Assembly (NCBI GenBank): GCA_002411015.1
Contig: DHPY01000075.1
Location: 28,801 to 92,800, forward strand
Direction of reading: 5' to 3'
Source of the DNA: Armatimonadetes bacterium UBA5352
Lineage (GTDB): Bacteria; Armatimonadota; Zipacnadia; Zipacnadales; UBA5352
Length of the DNA stretch: 64,000 bases
The notes beneath the pieces were generated by a model. That model was not told where the DNA came from. It saw only the letters and a program-made list of their open reading frames with translations, and made no database searches. The translations under genes and the position numbers were made by a program. Below, piece after piece: positions 41,863 through 50,275 of this stretch (position 1 is its first letter; each line of letters begins with the position of its first letter).

Positions 41863-44781
41863 CTATTCTCCCACCGCCACCAGCTCCACGTCATCCACCC
41901 ACACGGTGCCGGTGCCGTGCATGAGGTTCAGGTAGATGTGGAGCTGGTCGGCGGTCGGGTGGATGTCCTCCAGAACCAGCTCCCGCCACAGCCCCTCGGT
42001 GTTCGGCATGTTCAGCGCCATCGTCGGCTCCTGGCCGCCCTTCAGCCAAACCGCGAGCGTGCCCGCGAAGTCGTCGGTCGTGCGCGCCCAGAGCCGCAGC
42101 CGGTATGTCTTCGCCTGATCGACCGGCCCTATCTCGCGATGCCATCTCCCCCACGCCCGGGTGGCGTATGCCTGCTCATCCTCCGCCGGCCCGAGCGCGC
42201 TGCAGGTCATCATCGCACAGGCATTTGCGGTGCGCGCGCCCTCAGTCGTGATCTCGAACTCGAAGTCGCCGATCTGCCGGTGCGGCAGCCAGGCCCCGGC
42301 GCCCTCCTCGAAGCCGCCGTCCGGGATGAGGTTCGCGCCCTGCTCCGCCTCGGGCTCTGGTACTGCGATCCACACCGGGCGCCAGATTCCGCCCGCGCCG
42401 GCGCTGTCCTCGACGCGCACGGCGAGCACGTTGGCCTCGCCCGGCCTGGCGACGTCCGTGATGTCCACCTCGAACGGCTTCTTCCACGACTCCGTATCGC
42501 CCTCAAACGGGTAGGGCCGATCGAGCAGCCTCGTGCCGTTGACCCAGACCGTGCAGGCCTCGTCCACCGCGCCGAAGATCAGCCGCACGCGCCCGGCGCC
42601 CTCCGGCACCGTGAAGCTCGTGCGATACCACGCGAGGCCGTCGTAGTCGGTGGCATGCTCCTCACGCCACTGCCGCCCGGCCGCCAGTTCCTCCCACGAA
42701 GCGCTGACCTCGGTCTCCGCCCAGCCGCCATCGCCGAACTCCTCCGCGAACCACTGCTGCTCCTCCCCCACACCGTCGGGGTCGAAGGCGAAGCACCACG
42801 GCCCGGGAAGCTGCTCGCCCGGCTGCGCGATGAGCTTCAGTAACTCGCGGTCCCACGTGTACCTCTCGCTCCAGGCGAGGTAGGCCATGTTGCAGACGAA
42901 CTCGTCCTCGATGGAGGCGCGGAAGTCATCAAGCGCGGTGAGCGCATCGCGATACGGCGCGATGGCTCCGCTCTGGCGGTAGGCCTCGTAGACGCGCTGC
43001 ACCTCAAGCGACATGCGCGCGTTCTGCAGGCCCTTGCGCAGCCACTGCACGCGCGCGAGCGCCACCGCGTCGTCAGCCGCGGCCGCCTCGGCGCTCGCGA
43101 GGAGCGCATCGCCTCGCGCGAATGCCTCCGGGGTGAAGATGACATCGCACTCGCGGTAGAAGTAGGACCAGTGCATCCCCGCCGGCCGCTCTGTGACCAC
43201 ATCGCAGACGGCGTCCCAGTGGTCGAAGTAGGCGCGCACCTCCTCGGCCGCCGGGCCGAAGGCGCTGTAGAACTCCCCGAGGACCTCCTCGACCGTGAGG
43301 TCCGGGCGCGCCGTCAGCCGCGCGAGCACGTAGAGATTCGGACCCTGCGTAGCGCACTGCCCGGTGAGCGAGTCGAAGTCAGTGGCGATCATCCCGTTCC
43401 CCGCGCAGTGGCGCATGTGCGCGCCGATCGTGTCCGCTGCGTACATTGGCATGGTGTGGCCGTCGAGCATGTAGTTCGGCCGCAGCATCATCTTTGCGCC
43501 GGTCGCAGCCCAGCCATCCCATTGGTCGAGCATCTCCTCGAGTTCGCCAGGGCCGCCGATGAGCCATCCGCCGGGCACGATGCCGATGTAGATGTGATCG
43601 TTCAGCTTCGTCTCGCGCGGCGGGAAGCGGTAGTTGCTGTAGGCGTAGCCGGTCACGACCGCCTCGGGATCGTGCTTTCGCGCCTCGGCCTGCACGGCGA
43701 GGAAGAAGCGCGCGTAGCGGTCGGAAAGGCTGCCGAGGAAGCGTATCCAGTCGCGATCGCCCGCCTCAAAGGCTGCGCGCGCGTGCTCCAGTCGCTCCTC
43801 CCACGGAACCTCGACGGCCGGATCCGGCACATCCCACGACAGGCAGCGCTCGCAGGTGCATTTCCCGGGAGTGTCGTTCTCGCTCGCATCAATGAAGGGG
43901 TCATCCGGAGTGCGCCTCGCCAGCCAGTCCTCGACGATCGCCTGATGGAAGGCAGGCTCGGAGACATCCATCGCCACGAGGTGCGCGGCACCTCCGTGGT
44001 AGGTGGGGTCGGAGCGGCGCGTGCCATCGGGAAGCAGGTTGAAGTACTCGGGGTGATCGGCGGAATAGCGATCCCACCATCCGGTGAAGGCGTGCGCCAT
44101 GTCCATGTTCACGCCGAGACCGAAGCGGTGCCTGCGCAGCCACCGCCCCTGCTCGGCAATCCAGCGGCTGCGGTTCTCCGGGTCGGCCCAGCCCTCGGTG
44201 CCTGCCACCGTCGCTCCGCCATCCCGCCAGCGAGCGTGCACGAACGCCGGCTTGCCCGTGACGTCACGCGCGTCGAAGCTGATCTCCGCTCGCTGAGGCA
44301 CGTCCTCCCCCAGCGGCCCCGGCCACAGCCAGCGCACACCAAGCTCGCGGTCGAGCAGGTCATACACCGCGAAGAGGGTGCCGACCTTCGTGCGGTTGGC
44401 GTGCTGGATGCCGCCCGGCTCGCCCTCGCTGTCGGTGCCGAGCAGGAAGAGGCGCTCCGCGTCTGCGCGGATGATGAAGCCGTTCGGCGACAGACCCTCT
44501 GTGCTGAGGCCCTCCTCCGCGGCAGCGCGTGCGGCGCCGATGTACACGCGCTGGCCATCGGCGGGCGCCTCCGCCTCGCGCACGACCGGAAGCTCTGCCC
44601 CGGTCGCGAGCCGCACGTGGTATGCAAGCTCATCGGCCGCCAACTGCTCGACCGGCAGGGGCTCGTCCGGCAGCACAATCGTGGCGACCGGCTGATGGTC
44701 CCGTACAAGCTCCACGGCATCCGCGCCGAGCGCTGCCACGGTGATCGTCATGATAATCAGGCCGCTCCGCACACCACGCAC
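41863..44781 (-). CDS. Secreted DUF4838 glycosidase-like protein with sugar-binding domains
   Basis: The 972-residue protein has a signal peptide (GLIIMTITVAALGADAVELV). A GH67/GH20b-like N-terminal domain follows (QLAADELAYHVRLATGAELP, then GTLFAVYDLLDRELGVRWLW), then the DUF4838 barrel with WDVP/CTCERCLSWD and YSNYRFPPRETKLNDHIYIG. A GH2-like jelly-roll (LIFGAVDEACTVWVNG) and a C-terminal carbohydrate-binding module (VWVDDVELVAVGE) complete it. It probably hydrolyses extracellular polysaccharide; no activity is known for DUF4838. The start is a GTG at 44781 with GAGGTGAG upstream. It diverges from the GH3 gene. Confidence 0.8.
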   Translation of the reverse strand: MRGVRSGLIIMTITVAALGADAVELVRDHQPVATIVLPDEPLPVEQLAADELAYHVRLATGAELPVVREAEAPADGQRVYIGAARAAAEEGLSTEGLSPNGFIIRADAERLFLLGTDSEGEPGGIQHANRTKVGTLFAVYDLLDRELGVRWLWPGPLGEDVPQRAEISFDARDVTGKPAFVHARWRDGGATVAGTEGWADPENRSRWIAEQGRWLRRHRFGLGVNMDMAHAFTGWWDRYSADHPEYFNLLPDGTRRSDPTYHGGAAHLVAMDVSEPAFHQAIVEDWLARRTPDDPFIDASENDTPGKCTCERCLSWDVPDPAVEVPWEERLEHARAAFEAGDRDWIRFLGSLSDRYARFFLAVQAEARKHDPEAVVTGYAYSNYRFPPRETKLNDHIYIGIVPGGWLIGGPGELEEMLDQWDGWAATGAKMMLRPNYMLDGHTMPMYAADTIGAHMRHCAGNGMIATDFDSLTGQCATQGPNLYVLARLTARPDLTVEEVLGEFYSAFGPAAEEVRAYFDHWDAVCDVVTERPAGMHWSYFYRECDVIFTPEAFARGDALLASAEAAAADDAVALARVQWLRKGLQNARMSLEVQRVYEAYRQSGAIAPYRDALTALDDFRASIEDEFVCNMAYLAWSERYTWDRELLKLIAQPGEQLPGPWCFAFDPDGVGEEQQWFAEEFGDGGWAETEVSASWEELAAGRQWREEHATDYDGLAWYRTSFTVPEGAGRVRLIFGAVDEACTVWVNGTRLLDRPYPFEGDTESWKKPFEVDITDVARPGEANVLAVRVEDSAGAGGIWRPVWIAVPEPEAEQGANLIPDGGFEEGAGAWLPHRQIGDFEFEITTEGARTANACAMMTCSALGPAEDEQAYATRAWGRWHREIGPVDQAKTYRLRLWARTTDDFAGTLAVWLKGGQEPTMALNMPNTEGLWRELVLEDIHPTADQLHIYLNLMHGTGTVWVDDVELVAVGE

Positions 44782-44903
44782 AGCCGCTCACCTCACATGC
44801 ACTCTGTGATTGCGCGGCGGAATTCGCCATGTACGGCACTCATGCCTCCACGTGAAGGTGCGGACGGGGCGGAGGCGAAACCACGCAGTGCGTACCGCAT
44901 GAG

Positions 44904-44965
44904 GTTGACAGGCGACGACACCTGTCCTGCATCTGTTGATAGGCGAGGACGCCGGTTCTACATCT
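44904..44965. repeat. Tandem 31-bp direct repeat (two copies) upstream of GH3
   Basis: Units 44904-44934 and 44935-44965 match at 25 of 31 positions and abut exactly. The first unit also contains a GACAGG/CCTGTC palindrome (44907-44926) related to the REP-like elements. It lies 31-92 bp before the GH3 start. Confidence 0.65.
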
Positions 44966-44995
44966 GATCCGGAGTATGCTTGCAGGGAGGGCGTA

Positions 44996-46558
44996 ATGAT
45001 GACCGAACAAGAGGTTCGAGCGCTGGTTGCTGAGGTAGTGGTGCTGCGCAACTCCGGGCAGTGGCGTGAGGATGACAATGCGCTGATCGAGAGCGGCGCC
45101 GCGCTCAGTTCGCAGGTGGGGCGCGAGGAGGTCCGGGAGCGCTCTGAGGAGCTGCGCGCACTCTCACCGGGGCAGCTCATCCTGCAGACGGACATGGAGA
45201 CCGGGAGCTACTTCGCGCCCGACGGCACCGCGATCCCGCCGCTGATGGCGCTCGGGGCCTCGGACAGCGAGGAGCTCGCGGAGGCATGGGGGCACGCTGT
45301 CGGCCTTGAGGGCCGGAGGCTCGGCGTGGATGTAACGTGGAGCCCGGTGCTCGACGTGAACACAAACCCGGGCAACCCGATCATCAACGTGCGCGCGTTC
45401 GGCGAGGATGCCGAGCAGGTCGGGCGCCTCGGTGCGGCGATGACCCGCGGCTTCATCCGCTCAGGCCTGCATCCGTGTGCGAAGCACTGGCCGGGCCACG
45501 GCGATGTCGCAGTGGACAGCCACATCTCCCTCCCGACCGTGACGAAGTCGCGCGAGGAACTGGAGGCGGTGGACTGGCTGCCCTACCGGATGGCGCGCAA
45601 GGCTGGCCTCGAGAGCGCCATGACCGCACACCTGCTGCTGCCGCAGATCGACCCGGAGAACTGCGCGACCGTCAGCCACGCGCTCATCACCGGCATCCTG
45701 CGCGAACACCTCGGCTACGAAGGCTGCCTCTTCACCGACTCGCTCGGGATGGAGGGCCTGCGGACCACGATCGACTCCGCGGAGGCCGCCTGGATGGCGC
45801 TCGCGGCGGGGCATGACCAGGTGCTCGTGGACTACAAGCGCCCTCCCGGCGAGAGCGTTGAGGCGATGGTGGCGGCGTGCATGGACGGCCGGGTGCCGGA
45901 GGCGCGGCTGCGTGACGCGGTCGGGCGGGTGCGAGCGCTCAAGGCGCGTTTGCGCGAGCTTCCGGCGCTTCCGCCCGAGGAGGAGATCCGCGCGAACATC
46001 GCGGATGTCGGCCGGCGCGTGGCGGAGGCGGCAGTGACGCTGGTCGGCAAGCTGCCTGAGGGCGGCGTGAAGGCCGGCTCGCGGCCGCTGCTGGTGATCT
46101 TCGACGACCTCAAGCGCCACGGCGTGGGCGTCGCGGAGGAGGGCGTCTCGGGCGGCCTCGAGGGCACCCATCCGCTCGCGCAGATCGCGCGGGAGATGCT
46201 CGACTGCGACATCATCGTGGCCTCCGAGGACCCGAGCGCGGAGGAGGTCCAGCGCATCGAGAGCCGCGCGCAATACGCGAGCGGTGTCATCGGCGCGACC
46301 GTGGCGCACATCCAGTCATACAAGGGCGAGGGCGTGCGGCTGCCCGCGAAGCAGCGCGAGCTTGCGCAGCGCGGCGCATCGGAAGGGCTGCTGCGCGGCC
46401 TGATGCTCTTCGAATCGCCCTACGCGCTCAAGGACCTGCCGAAGGGCATCCCGGCGGTCGTGGGCTACGGCGCCGATCGCTTCAGCCTGCGGGCGTCGCT
46501 GGAGGCGCTGCTCGGTAAGCGCGCCTGCCCGGGAAGGCTGCCAGTGACGGTGGGGTGA
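44996..46558 (+). CDS. GH3 family beta-N-acetylhexosaminidase-like enzyme (NagZ type)
   Basis: The TIM barrel carries the NagZ-type loop KHWPGHGDVAVDSH (residues about 163-176), which supplies the His/Asp acid-base dyad, and FTDSLGMEGL, which supplies the nucleophile Asp. RLGVDVTWSPVLDVNTNPGN is also typical. A C-terminal GH3-C-like alpha/beta domain follows (residues about 330-520). This is longer than short NagZ enzymes and closer to two-domain GH3 glucosaminidases. There is no signal peptide. The ATG at 44996 follows GGGAGG by five bases. It may recycle peptidoglycan or degrade GlcNAc oligomers. Its stop codon lies in the C-rich repeat (copy C). Confidence 0.85.
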   Translation: MMTEQEVRALVAEVVVLRNSGQWREDDNALIESGAALSSQVGREEVRERSEELRALSPGQLILQTDMETGSYFAPDGTAIPPLMALGASDSEELAEAWGHAVGLEGRRLGVDVTWSPVLDVNTNPGNPIINVRAFGEDAEQVGRLGAAMTRGFIRSGLHPCAKHWPGHGDVAVDSHISLPTVTKSREELEAVDWLPYRMARKAGLESAMTAHLLLPQIDPENCATVSHALITGILREHLGYEGCLFTDSLGMEGLRTTIDSAEAAWMALAAGHDQVLVDYKRPPGESVEAMVAACMDGRVPEARLRDAVGRVRALKARLRELPALPPEEEIRANIADVGRRVAEAAVTLVGKLPEGGVKAGSRPLLVIFDDLKRHGVGVAEEGVSGGLEGTHPLAQIAREMLDCDIIVASEDPSAEEVQRIESRAQYASGVIGATVAHIQSYKGEGVRLPAKQRELAQRGASEGLLRGLMLFESPYALKDLPKGIPAVVGYGADRFSLRASLEALLGKRACPGRLPVTVG

Positions 46559-46578
46559 AAGGGTGAAAGGTGAGGGGG
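46554..46578. repeat. C-rich direct-repeat tract (copy C, inverted orientation)
   Basis: GGTGAAAGGGTGAAAGGTGAGG is the reverse complement of the TTCACC tracts A and B. The GH3 stop TGA (46556-46558) is part of the first unit. Confidence 0.6.
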
Positions 46579-46604
46579 GAACGGCGCGTTTGTGCCGTTC
46601 CCCC
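46575..46604. terminator. Strong hairpin between convergent GH3 and HsdR-N genes
   Basis: An 11-bp perfect stem (GGGGGAACGGC with GCCGTTCCCCC) closes an 8-nt loop containing GTTTG. It follows the GH3 stop by 16 bp and precedes the opposite gene's stop by 8 bp. It is probably a bidirectional terminator. Confidence 0.65.
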
Positions 46605-46612
46605 ACTTCCTC

Positions 46613-47416
46613 TCAGTCGTCGCCAGCCGCCGCGATGGCCTCCTCATCTTCCCTGCATTCAGCCTTCGCCGGTCGCCGCCTCAGCTGACGCGCCCCAGCT
46701 TTGCAGACCCGACGACGTGCGTTCTCGGCCTCATCCCCCTCAAGGGTCTCACGCCGTAGCACTTCCTGAACGAGCTTCTCTCGTATCTCGTCGGTGTCCA
46801 CCTTCACGTCCGGGTTTACACGGCGCATCTCCCGCCGAATTGCCTTCAGTACTTCATCCGAGACAACAATGGCGGCAATCAGGTGACGGCTCGTCGCCTC
46901 ATGATGGCAGACGAAGTCGTCGAGCACGTTCTTCTCGATGCCCTCGCGTGTCAACAGATAAAGAAGCTCCTGACAACCGCTCTGATTGGCAGAGATCTCC
47001 AACAGATCAATCTCAGCTACCTGTCGAGCCTCAATCGGCTTCCCGAAAATCACCTGATAGACGCGCCACTTGACCCCGTTTGTCAGAATGACCCACTCGA
47101 CGCCCTGGTTGGCTGCGTAGTCCAGCGCCTGCCTTATGTGGGTGTCTCTGAAGTCAGTGCCGATGGCTTTGATCTCGATGACGATGCGGATGACATCGGC
47201 AATCTTAATGACCAAATCGCAGTAGGTACCCCGAATTGAGTACTCTGAGGTGATCTCGGTGTACTTGTCGTACCCGAAGAGGTCGGCCAGCACGTCGGTC
47301 ACTATCACCACGGTATCCGACTCGTTGCAGTCCCGGGCGCGAGCGGAGTTCAGGATGGGCTGGTACTGCTTCAACGCCGCTGTCATGCGCTGTGCGACTC
47401 TTGCAGGTATCGCCAT
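46613..47416 (-). CDS. Solitary HsdR-N-type (PD-(D/E)XK) nuclease-domain protein
   Basis: The 267-residue protein has a restriction-endonuclease-like core: ITSEYSIRGTYCDLVI followed by RIVIEIKAIGTD, giving Asp67 and Glu81-x-Lys83 of the PD-(D/E)XK site, then RQALDYAANQGVEWVILTNG. This matches the type I restriction enzyme R-subunit N-terminal family (HSDR_N_2). No helicase, HsdM or HsdS gene is nearby, so it is a stand-alone nuclease-like protein. A helical basic C-terminus follows (RREMRRVNPDVKVD, RRRPAKAE). The ATG at 47416 has GGGAGGG eight bases upstream. Base composition is less GC-rich than its neighbours, suggesting transfer. Confidence 0.75.
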   Translation of the reverse strand: MAIPARVAQRMTAALKQYQPILNSARARDCNESDTVVIVTDVLADLFGYDKYTEITSEYSIRGTYCDLVIKIADVIRIVIEIKAIGTDFRDTHIRQALDYAANQGVEWVILTNGVKWRVYQVIFGKPIEARQVAEIDLLEISANQSGCQELLYLLTREGIEKNVLDDFVCHHEATSRHLIAAIVVSDEVLKAIRREMRRVNPDVKVDTDEIREKLVQEVLRRETLEGDEAENARRRVCKAGARQLRRRPAKAECREDEEAIAAAGDD

Positions 47417-47443
47417 GGAATGACCCTCCCGCAGCATGCGTCT

Positions 47444-47455
47444 GTACGTTCGTAC
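47444..47455. promoter_or_regulatory. Palindrome in the leader of the nuclease-like gene
   Basis: GTACG-TT-CGTAC is a perfect inverted repeat 28 bp upstream of the ATG at 47416, between it and a minus-strand TATATA at about 47490. It could be an operator; no binding protein is indicated. Confidence 0.3.
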
Positions 47456-47531
47456 GACGCAAGTCAGCGGAGGGTTCCCATTCTTGTCGTATATACCTCC
47501 ATTGTGTTCCGCCCCCCGCCCAAAAAAGAAC

Positions 47532-48377
47532 CTACCACAACCCCGCGACCGCCGGGACTTCCGCGCGCTCCCTGAGGGTGATCGCGCCATTGCTGCAGGC
47601 GCTGCGGCAGACGCCGCAGCCGTAGCAGGCGCGCTGGTCCACCTCCACCTTCCGGTCCGCGGGAGTGAAGGTCAGCGCGCCAAACTGGCAGAGCCGCATA
47701 CAGGAGCGGCAGCCCGTGCAGAGGTCCGGGTCCACCTCCGCCACATACTCCGCCCGCCACATGACCTTCAGGTCATGCACGACCGTAGACTGCATCGCGA
47801 GGCAGCTCTGCCGATCGCAGTTGCAGATGCCGCCGATGTAGGGCGTCCTGAAGGTCCAGACCGTGTGGCAGAGGCCATCCTTCTCATGCTCGGCGAAGGC
47901 GGCGGTCGCCTCCTCCGCGGTCAGTTCGTCATACTCATGCGTGTCCGGCCCGTGGAGGAAGCTCGAGTCTATCTCCTCCATCAGCTTCCCCGCCTCGCCG
48001 AGGTGAGGGGCCATCGAGATCGCGTAGCAGTAGCCGACGTCGCGCCCGAGGGTGCCGCGCCGGCAGATGCAGGCGATCCTGGCGATCGAGTTCAGGAAGC
48101 CGAAGATCGTCTCGATCTCCTCCAGCGGCACCACCTGCCCGTAGTGCTGCTTCTTCATCCGCCGCGTGATGGCGGCCTTCGCCATCCGCTGGATGAAGCC
48201 CGGCGTGCGGTCAAGCTTCTCCATCATCGGGATGGCTCGCCCGGTCTCCTCCGGCTTTCCGAGAAAGCCCTCGATGAATCTGCGCCGCCGCAGGTCGCTC
48301 ATGAGGTTCTCGGAGTAGTTCTTCGCCTGCAGATACCACTTCTTCCCGTCACCGTGCTGCGCGCAGAACTGGCACAT
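47532..48377 (-). CDS. 4Fe-4S ferredoxin-domain protein
   Basis: The 281-residue protein begins with CQFCAQHGDGKKWYL, a short cysteine motif seen in one family of multi-cysteine redox proteins. A helical middle region follows with IARIACICRRGTLG and a CNCDRQSC cluster. A C-terminal two-cluster ferredoxin closes it: CTGCRSCMRLCQFGAL and CYGCGVCRSACSNGAI, each with a full CxxCxxCxxxC. It is cytoplasmic and probably transfers electrons to an unknown partner. The neighbours, a nuclease and a fucosidase, give no clue. The ATG at 48377 is the only good start. Confidence 0.8.
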   Translation of the reverse strand: MCQFCAQHGDGKKWYLQAKNYSENLMSDLRRRRFIEGFLGKPEETGRAIPMMEKLDRTPGFIQRMAKAAITRRMKKQHYGQVVPLEEIETIFGFLNSIARIACICRRGTLGRDVGYCYAISMAPHLGEAGKLMEEIDSSFLHGPDTHEYDELTAEEATAAFAEHEKDGLCHTVWTFRTPYIGGICNCDRQSCLAMQSTVVHDLKVMWRAEYVAEVDPDLCTGCRSCMRLCQFGALTFTPADRKVEVDQRACYGCGVCRSACSNGAITLRERAEVPAVAGLW

Positions 48378-48451
48378 CGCACACGCCTCCTTCGCGATAC
48401 AGACGCGTACGCTGGCGATCTCGCGGCCCCCTGCTCTTGTCTCTCTGGCGG

Positions 48452-49711
48452 CTATGCCAGGTACATCTCGACCACCGGGATCTCCACATTCGGCTTCACG
48501 ATCGGCACCTGAAGCAACAGGTCATCGCCCTGCTCGGTGAAGCGCACCTCCGATGCGTCGTGCAGAAGCTGCGCGTACTCGATCTTCCCGGCCATCCCCG
48601 GCAGGTGCAGGGTCCGCATCGGCCAGCTCAGTATGTGGCAGTAGAGCCTCCCGGTGTCGAAGTTCTGCGTGTAGCGGCAGTCGGTGGGGGCCTTGAGGTC
48701 CGACATCGTGCAGCCGTAGATCGAGCGGCCGTTGTACTTCATCCACTCCCCCATGCCCCGCAGGCGCTCCTGCGCGCGATCATCAAAGCAGCCGCGCGCC
48801 GTCGGGCCCACGTTCAGCAGCAGGTTACCCCCCTTCGCCACACCGTCAATCAGCATCTGCAGCAGCATCGACGCGGACTTCCAGGTCATCTCATCGCGAT
48901 GGTAGCCCCATGAGCCGCTGAAGGTCTGGCAGGCCTCCCACAGCACCGGCTGGCCATCCACCTCATACCAGCCCTCCGGCTGCACCTGCTCGGGCGTCCA
49001 GTAGTCCTGCGGCGTATCGGTGCGGTTGTTAATGAGGATGCCCGGCTGCAGTTCGCGCACCATCGGCACGAGCGTCTCCGACTGCCAGTCCGCCCGGCCC
49101 TTGCCATGCGAGAGCAGGCCGCTCGCCTCGCGCTGCGGGTAACTGAAGTCGAAGAAGATCAGGTCGATCTGGCCGTAGCCGGTCAGAAGCTCGCGCACCT
49201 GCGCGCGCAGATACTCGGCGTACTTGCTCACGTCGCGGTCCTGGTGAGCCTTCAGGAACTCCTCGTCATCGGCCTGGGGGTGGACGCCGTCCACAGGGAA
49301 CTCCGGGTGGTGCCAGTCGATCAGCGAGTGGTAGAAGCCCACGCGCAGGCCCTCGTTGCGGAAGGCCTCGACCATCGGCGCGATGAGGTCCTGGCCCCAG
49401 GGGGTGTTGGTGACCTTGTAGTCGGTCTGCTGCGTATCCCAGAGGCAGAAGCCGTCGTGGTGCTTGGTGGTGATGACGAAGTACTTCATGCCCGCGTCGG
49501 CGGCCATCTTCGCCCACTCGGTCGGGTCGTAGAGGTCGGGGTAGAAGTGGTCGAAGTACTTCTGGTACTGCGCGTCGGTCATCTTCTCATACTTCTTCAC
49601 CCACTCATGGCGCGCGGCGAGCGCGTAGATCCCCCAGTGGATGAACATCCCGAAGCGGTCGCGGACGAACCAGTCGCTGTCTCCGATCGACGGTCGTGGC
49701 TGGACAGGCAT
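48452..49711 (-). CDS. GH29 alpha-L-fucosidase
   Basis: The 419-residue TIM-barrel enzyme opens with the family start DWFVRDRFGMFIHWGIYAL and has the substrate loop YFVITTKHHDGFCLWD. The likely nucleophile is Asp188 in IDLIFFDFSYP. VAKGGNLLLNVGPTARG closes the barrel. A C-terminal beta-sandwich is present but short. It removes terminal alpha-L-fucose from glycans with retention. There is no signal peptide from the chosen ATG at 49711, which has GGGAGGG seven bases upstream, so it is cytoplasmic. An ATG at 49735 would add eight residues. The acid/base Glu is not conserved across GH29 and was not identified. Confidence 0.9.
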   Translation of the reverse strand: MPVQPRPSIGDSDWFVRDRFGMFIHWGIYALAARHEWVKKYEKMTDAQYQKYFDHFYPDLYDPTEWAKMAADAGMKYFVITTKHHDGFCLWDTQQTDYKVTNTPWGQDLIAPMVEAFRNEGLRVGFYHSLIDWHHPEFPVDGVHPQADDEEFLKAHQDRDVSKYAEYLRAQVRELLTGYGQIDLIFFDFSYPQREASGLLSHGKGRADWQSETLVPMVRELQPGILINNRTDTPQDYWTPEQVQPEGWYEVDGQPVLWEACQTFSGSWGYHRDEMTWKSASMLLQMLIDGVAKGGNLLLNVGPTARGCFDDRAQERLRGMGEWMKYNGRSIYGCTMSDLKAPTDCRYTQNFDTGRLYCHILSWPMRTLHLPGMAGKIEYAQLLHDASEVRFTEQGDDLLLQVPIVKPNVEIPVVEMYLA

Positions 49712-49867
49712 TGGGTTGCCCTCCCGATCTGCCATAGCGTGCGAGCGTCGCCTCCCGGTTCGCCAGGCGGGCGGCGTTACCTGCCGGTGTGTTCGCACAG
49801 GAACCGGTTGCGGGCGCACCGAAGGCTTGGTTGCAGGTCATGACTGGATGACAGGGGTTGGTCGTAC

Positions 49868-50275
49868 ATGAACGAATTTGCCAGCAGGGCCGCCAGTGCC
49901 CTGGGAGTGGACACGGACACGGCGGAGTCGGCTACGGGCGCGTTGCTGAAGGTGGCGCGTGATCAACTCAGCGGCGAAGAGTACTCGAAGGTCGCCGCCA
50001 ACGTCGAGGAGTCGGATCGGCTGATTGAGAGGGCCCCTCAGGAGCGGGAATCTGGCGCCGGTGCGAGGCAGGCGGCACAGGGGCTGCTCGGGCGAGCCAT
50101 GGAGGCTGTCGGCGCCGAGAAGGGCGGCTCGGTGGGGATCGGCGCTCTCCCCGGGACCGCCGGCCTCAAGCCCGGGCAGACGCCGCGGTTCGTCGAGATG
50201 TTCATCGAGTGCATGCGCGGCAGAGCCGGCGCGGACGTTGCCGAAAGCCTGCTCTCGAAGGCGGCTCGGGCCTAA
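49868..50275 (+). CDS. DUF2780-like (VcgC/VcgE-type) small protein
   Basis: The 135-residue hydrophilic protein matches the pattern of DUF2780: an N-terminal helix FASRAASALGVDTDTAESAT, an SGEEYSKVAANVEESDRLIE core helix and a C-terminal VEMFIECMRGRAGADVAESLL helix separated by a Gly/Pro-rich linker. Function is unknown for the family. Its TAA stop (50273-50275) overlaps the TAG stop of the convergent PL11 gene, leaving no intergenic space. The start lacks a strong ribosome site (AGGGG is ten or more bases upstream). Confidence 0.6.
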   Translation: MNEFASRAASALGVDTDTAESATGALLKVARDQLSGEEYSKVAANVEESDRLIERAPQERESGAGARQAAQGLLGRAMEAVGAEKGGSVGIGALPGTAGLKPGQTPRFVEMFIECMRGRAGADVAESLLSKAARA

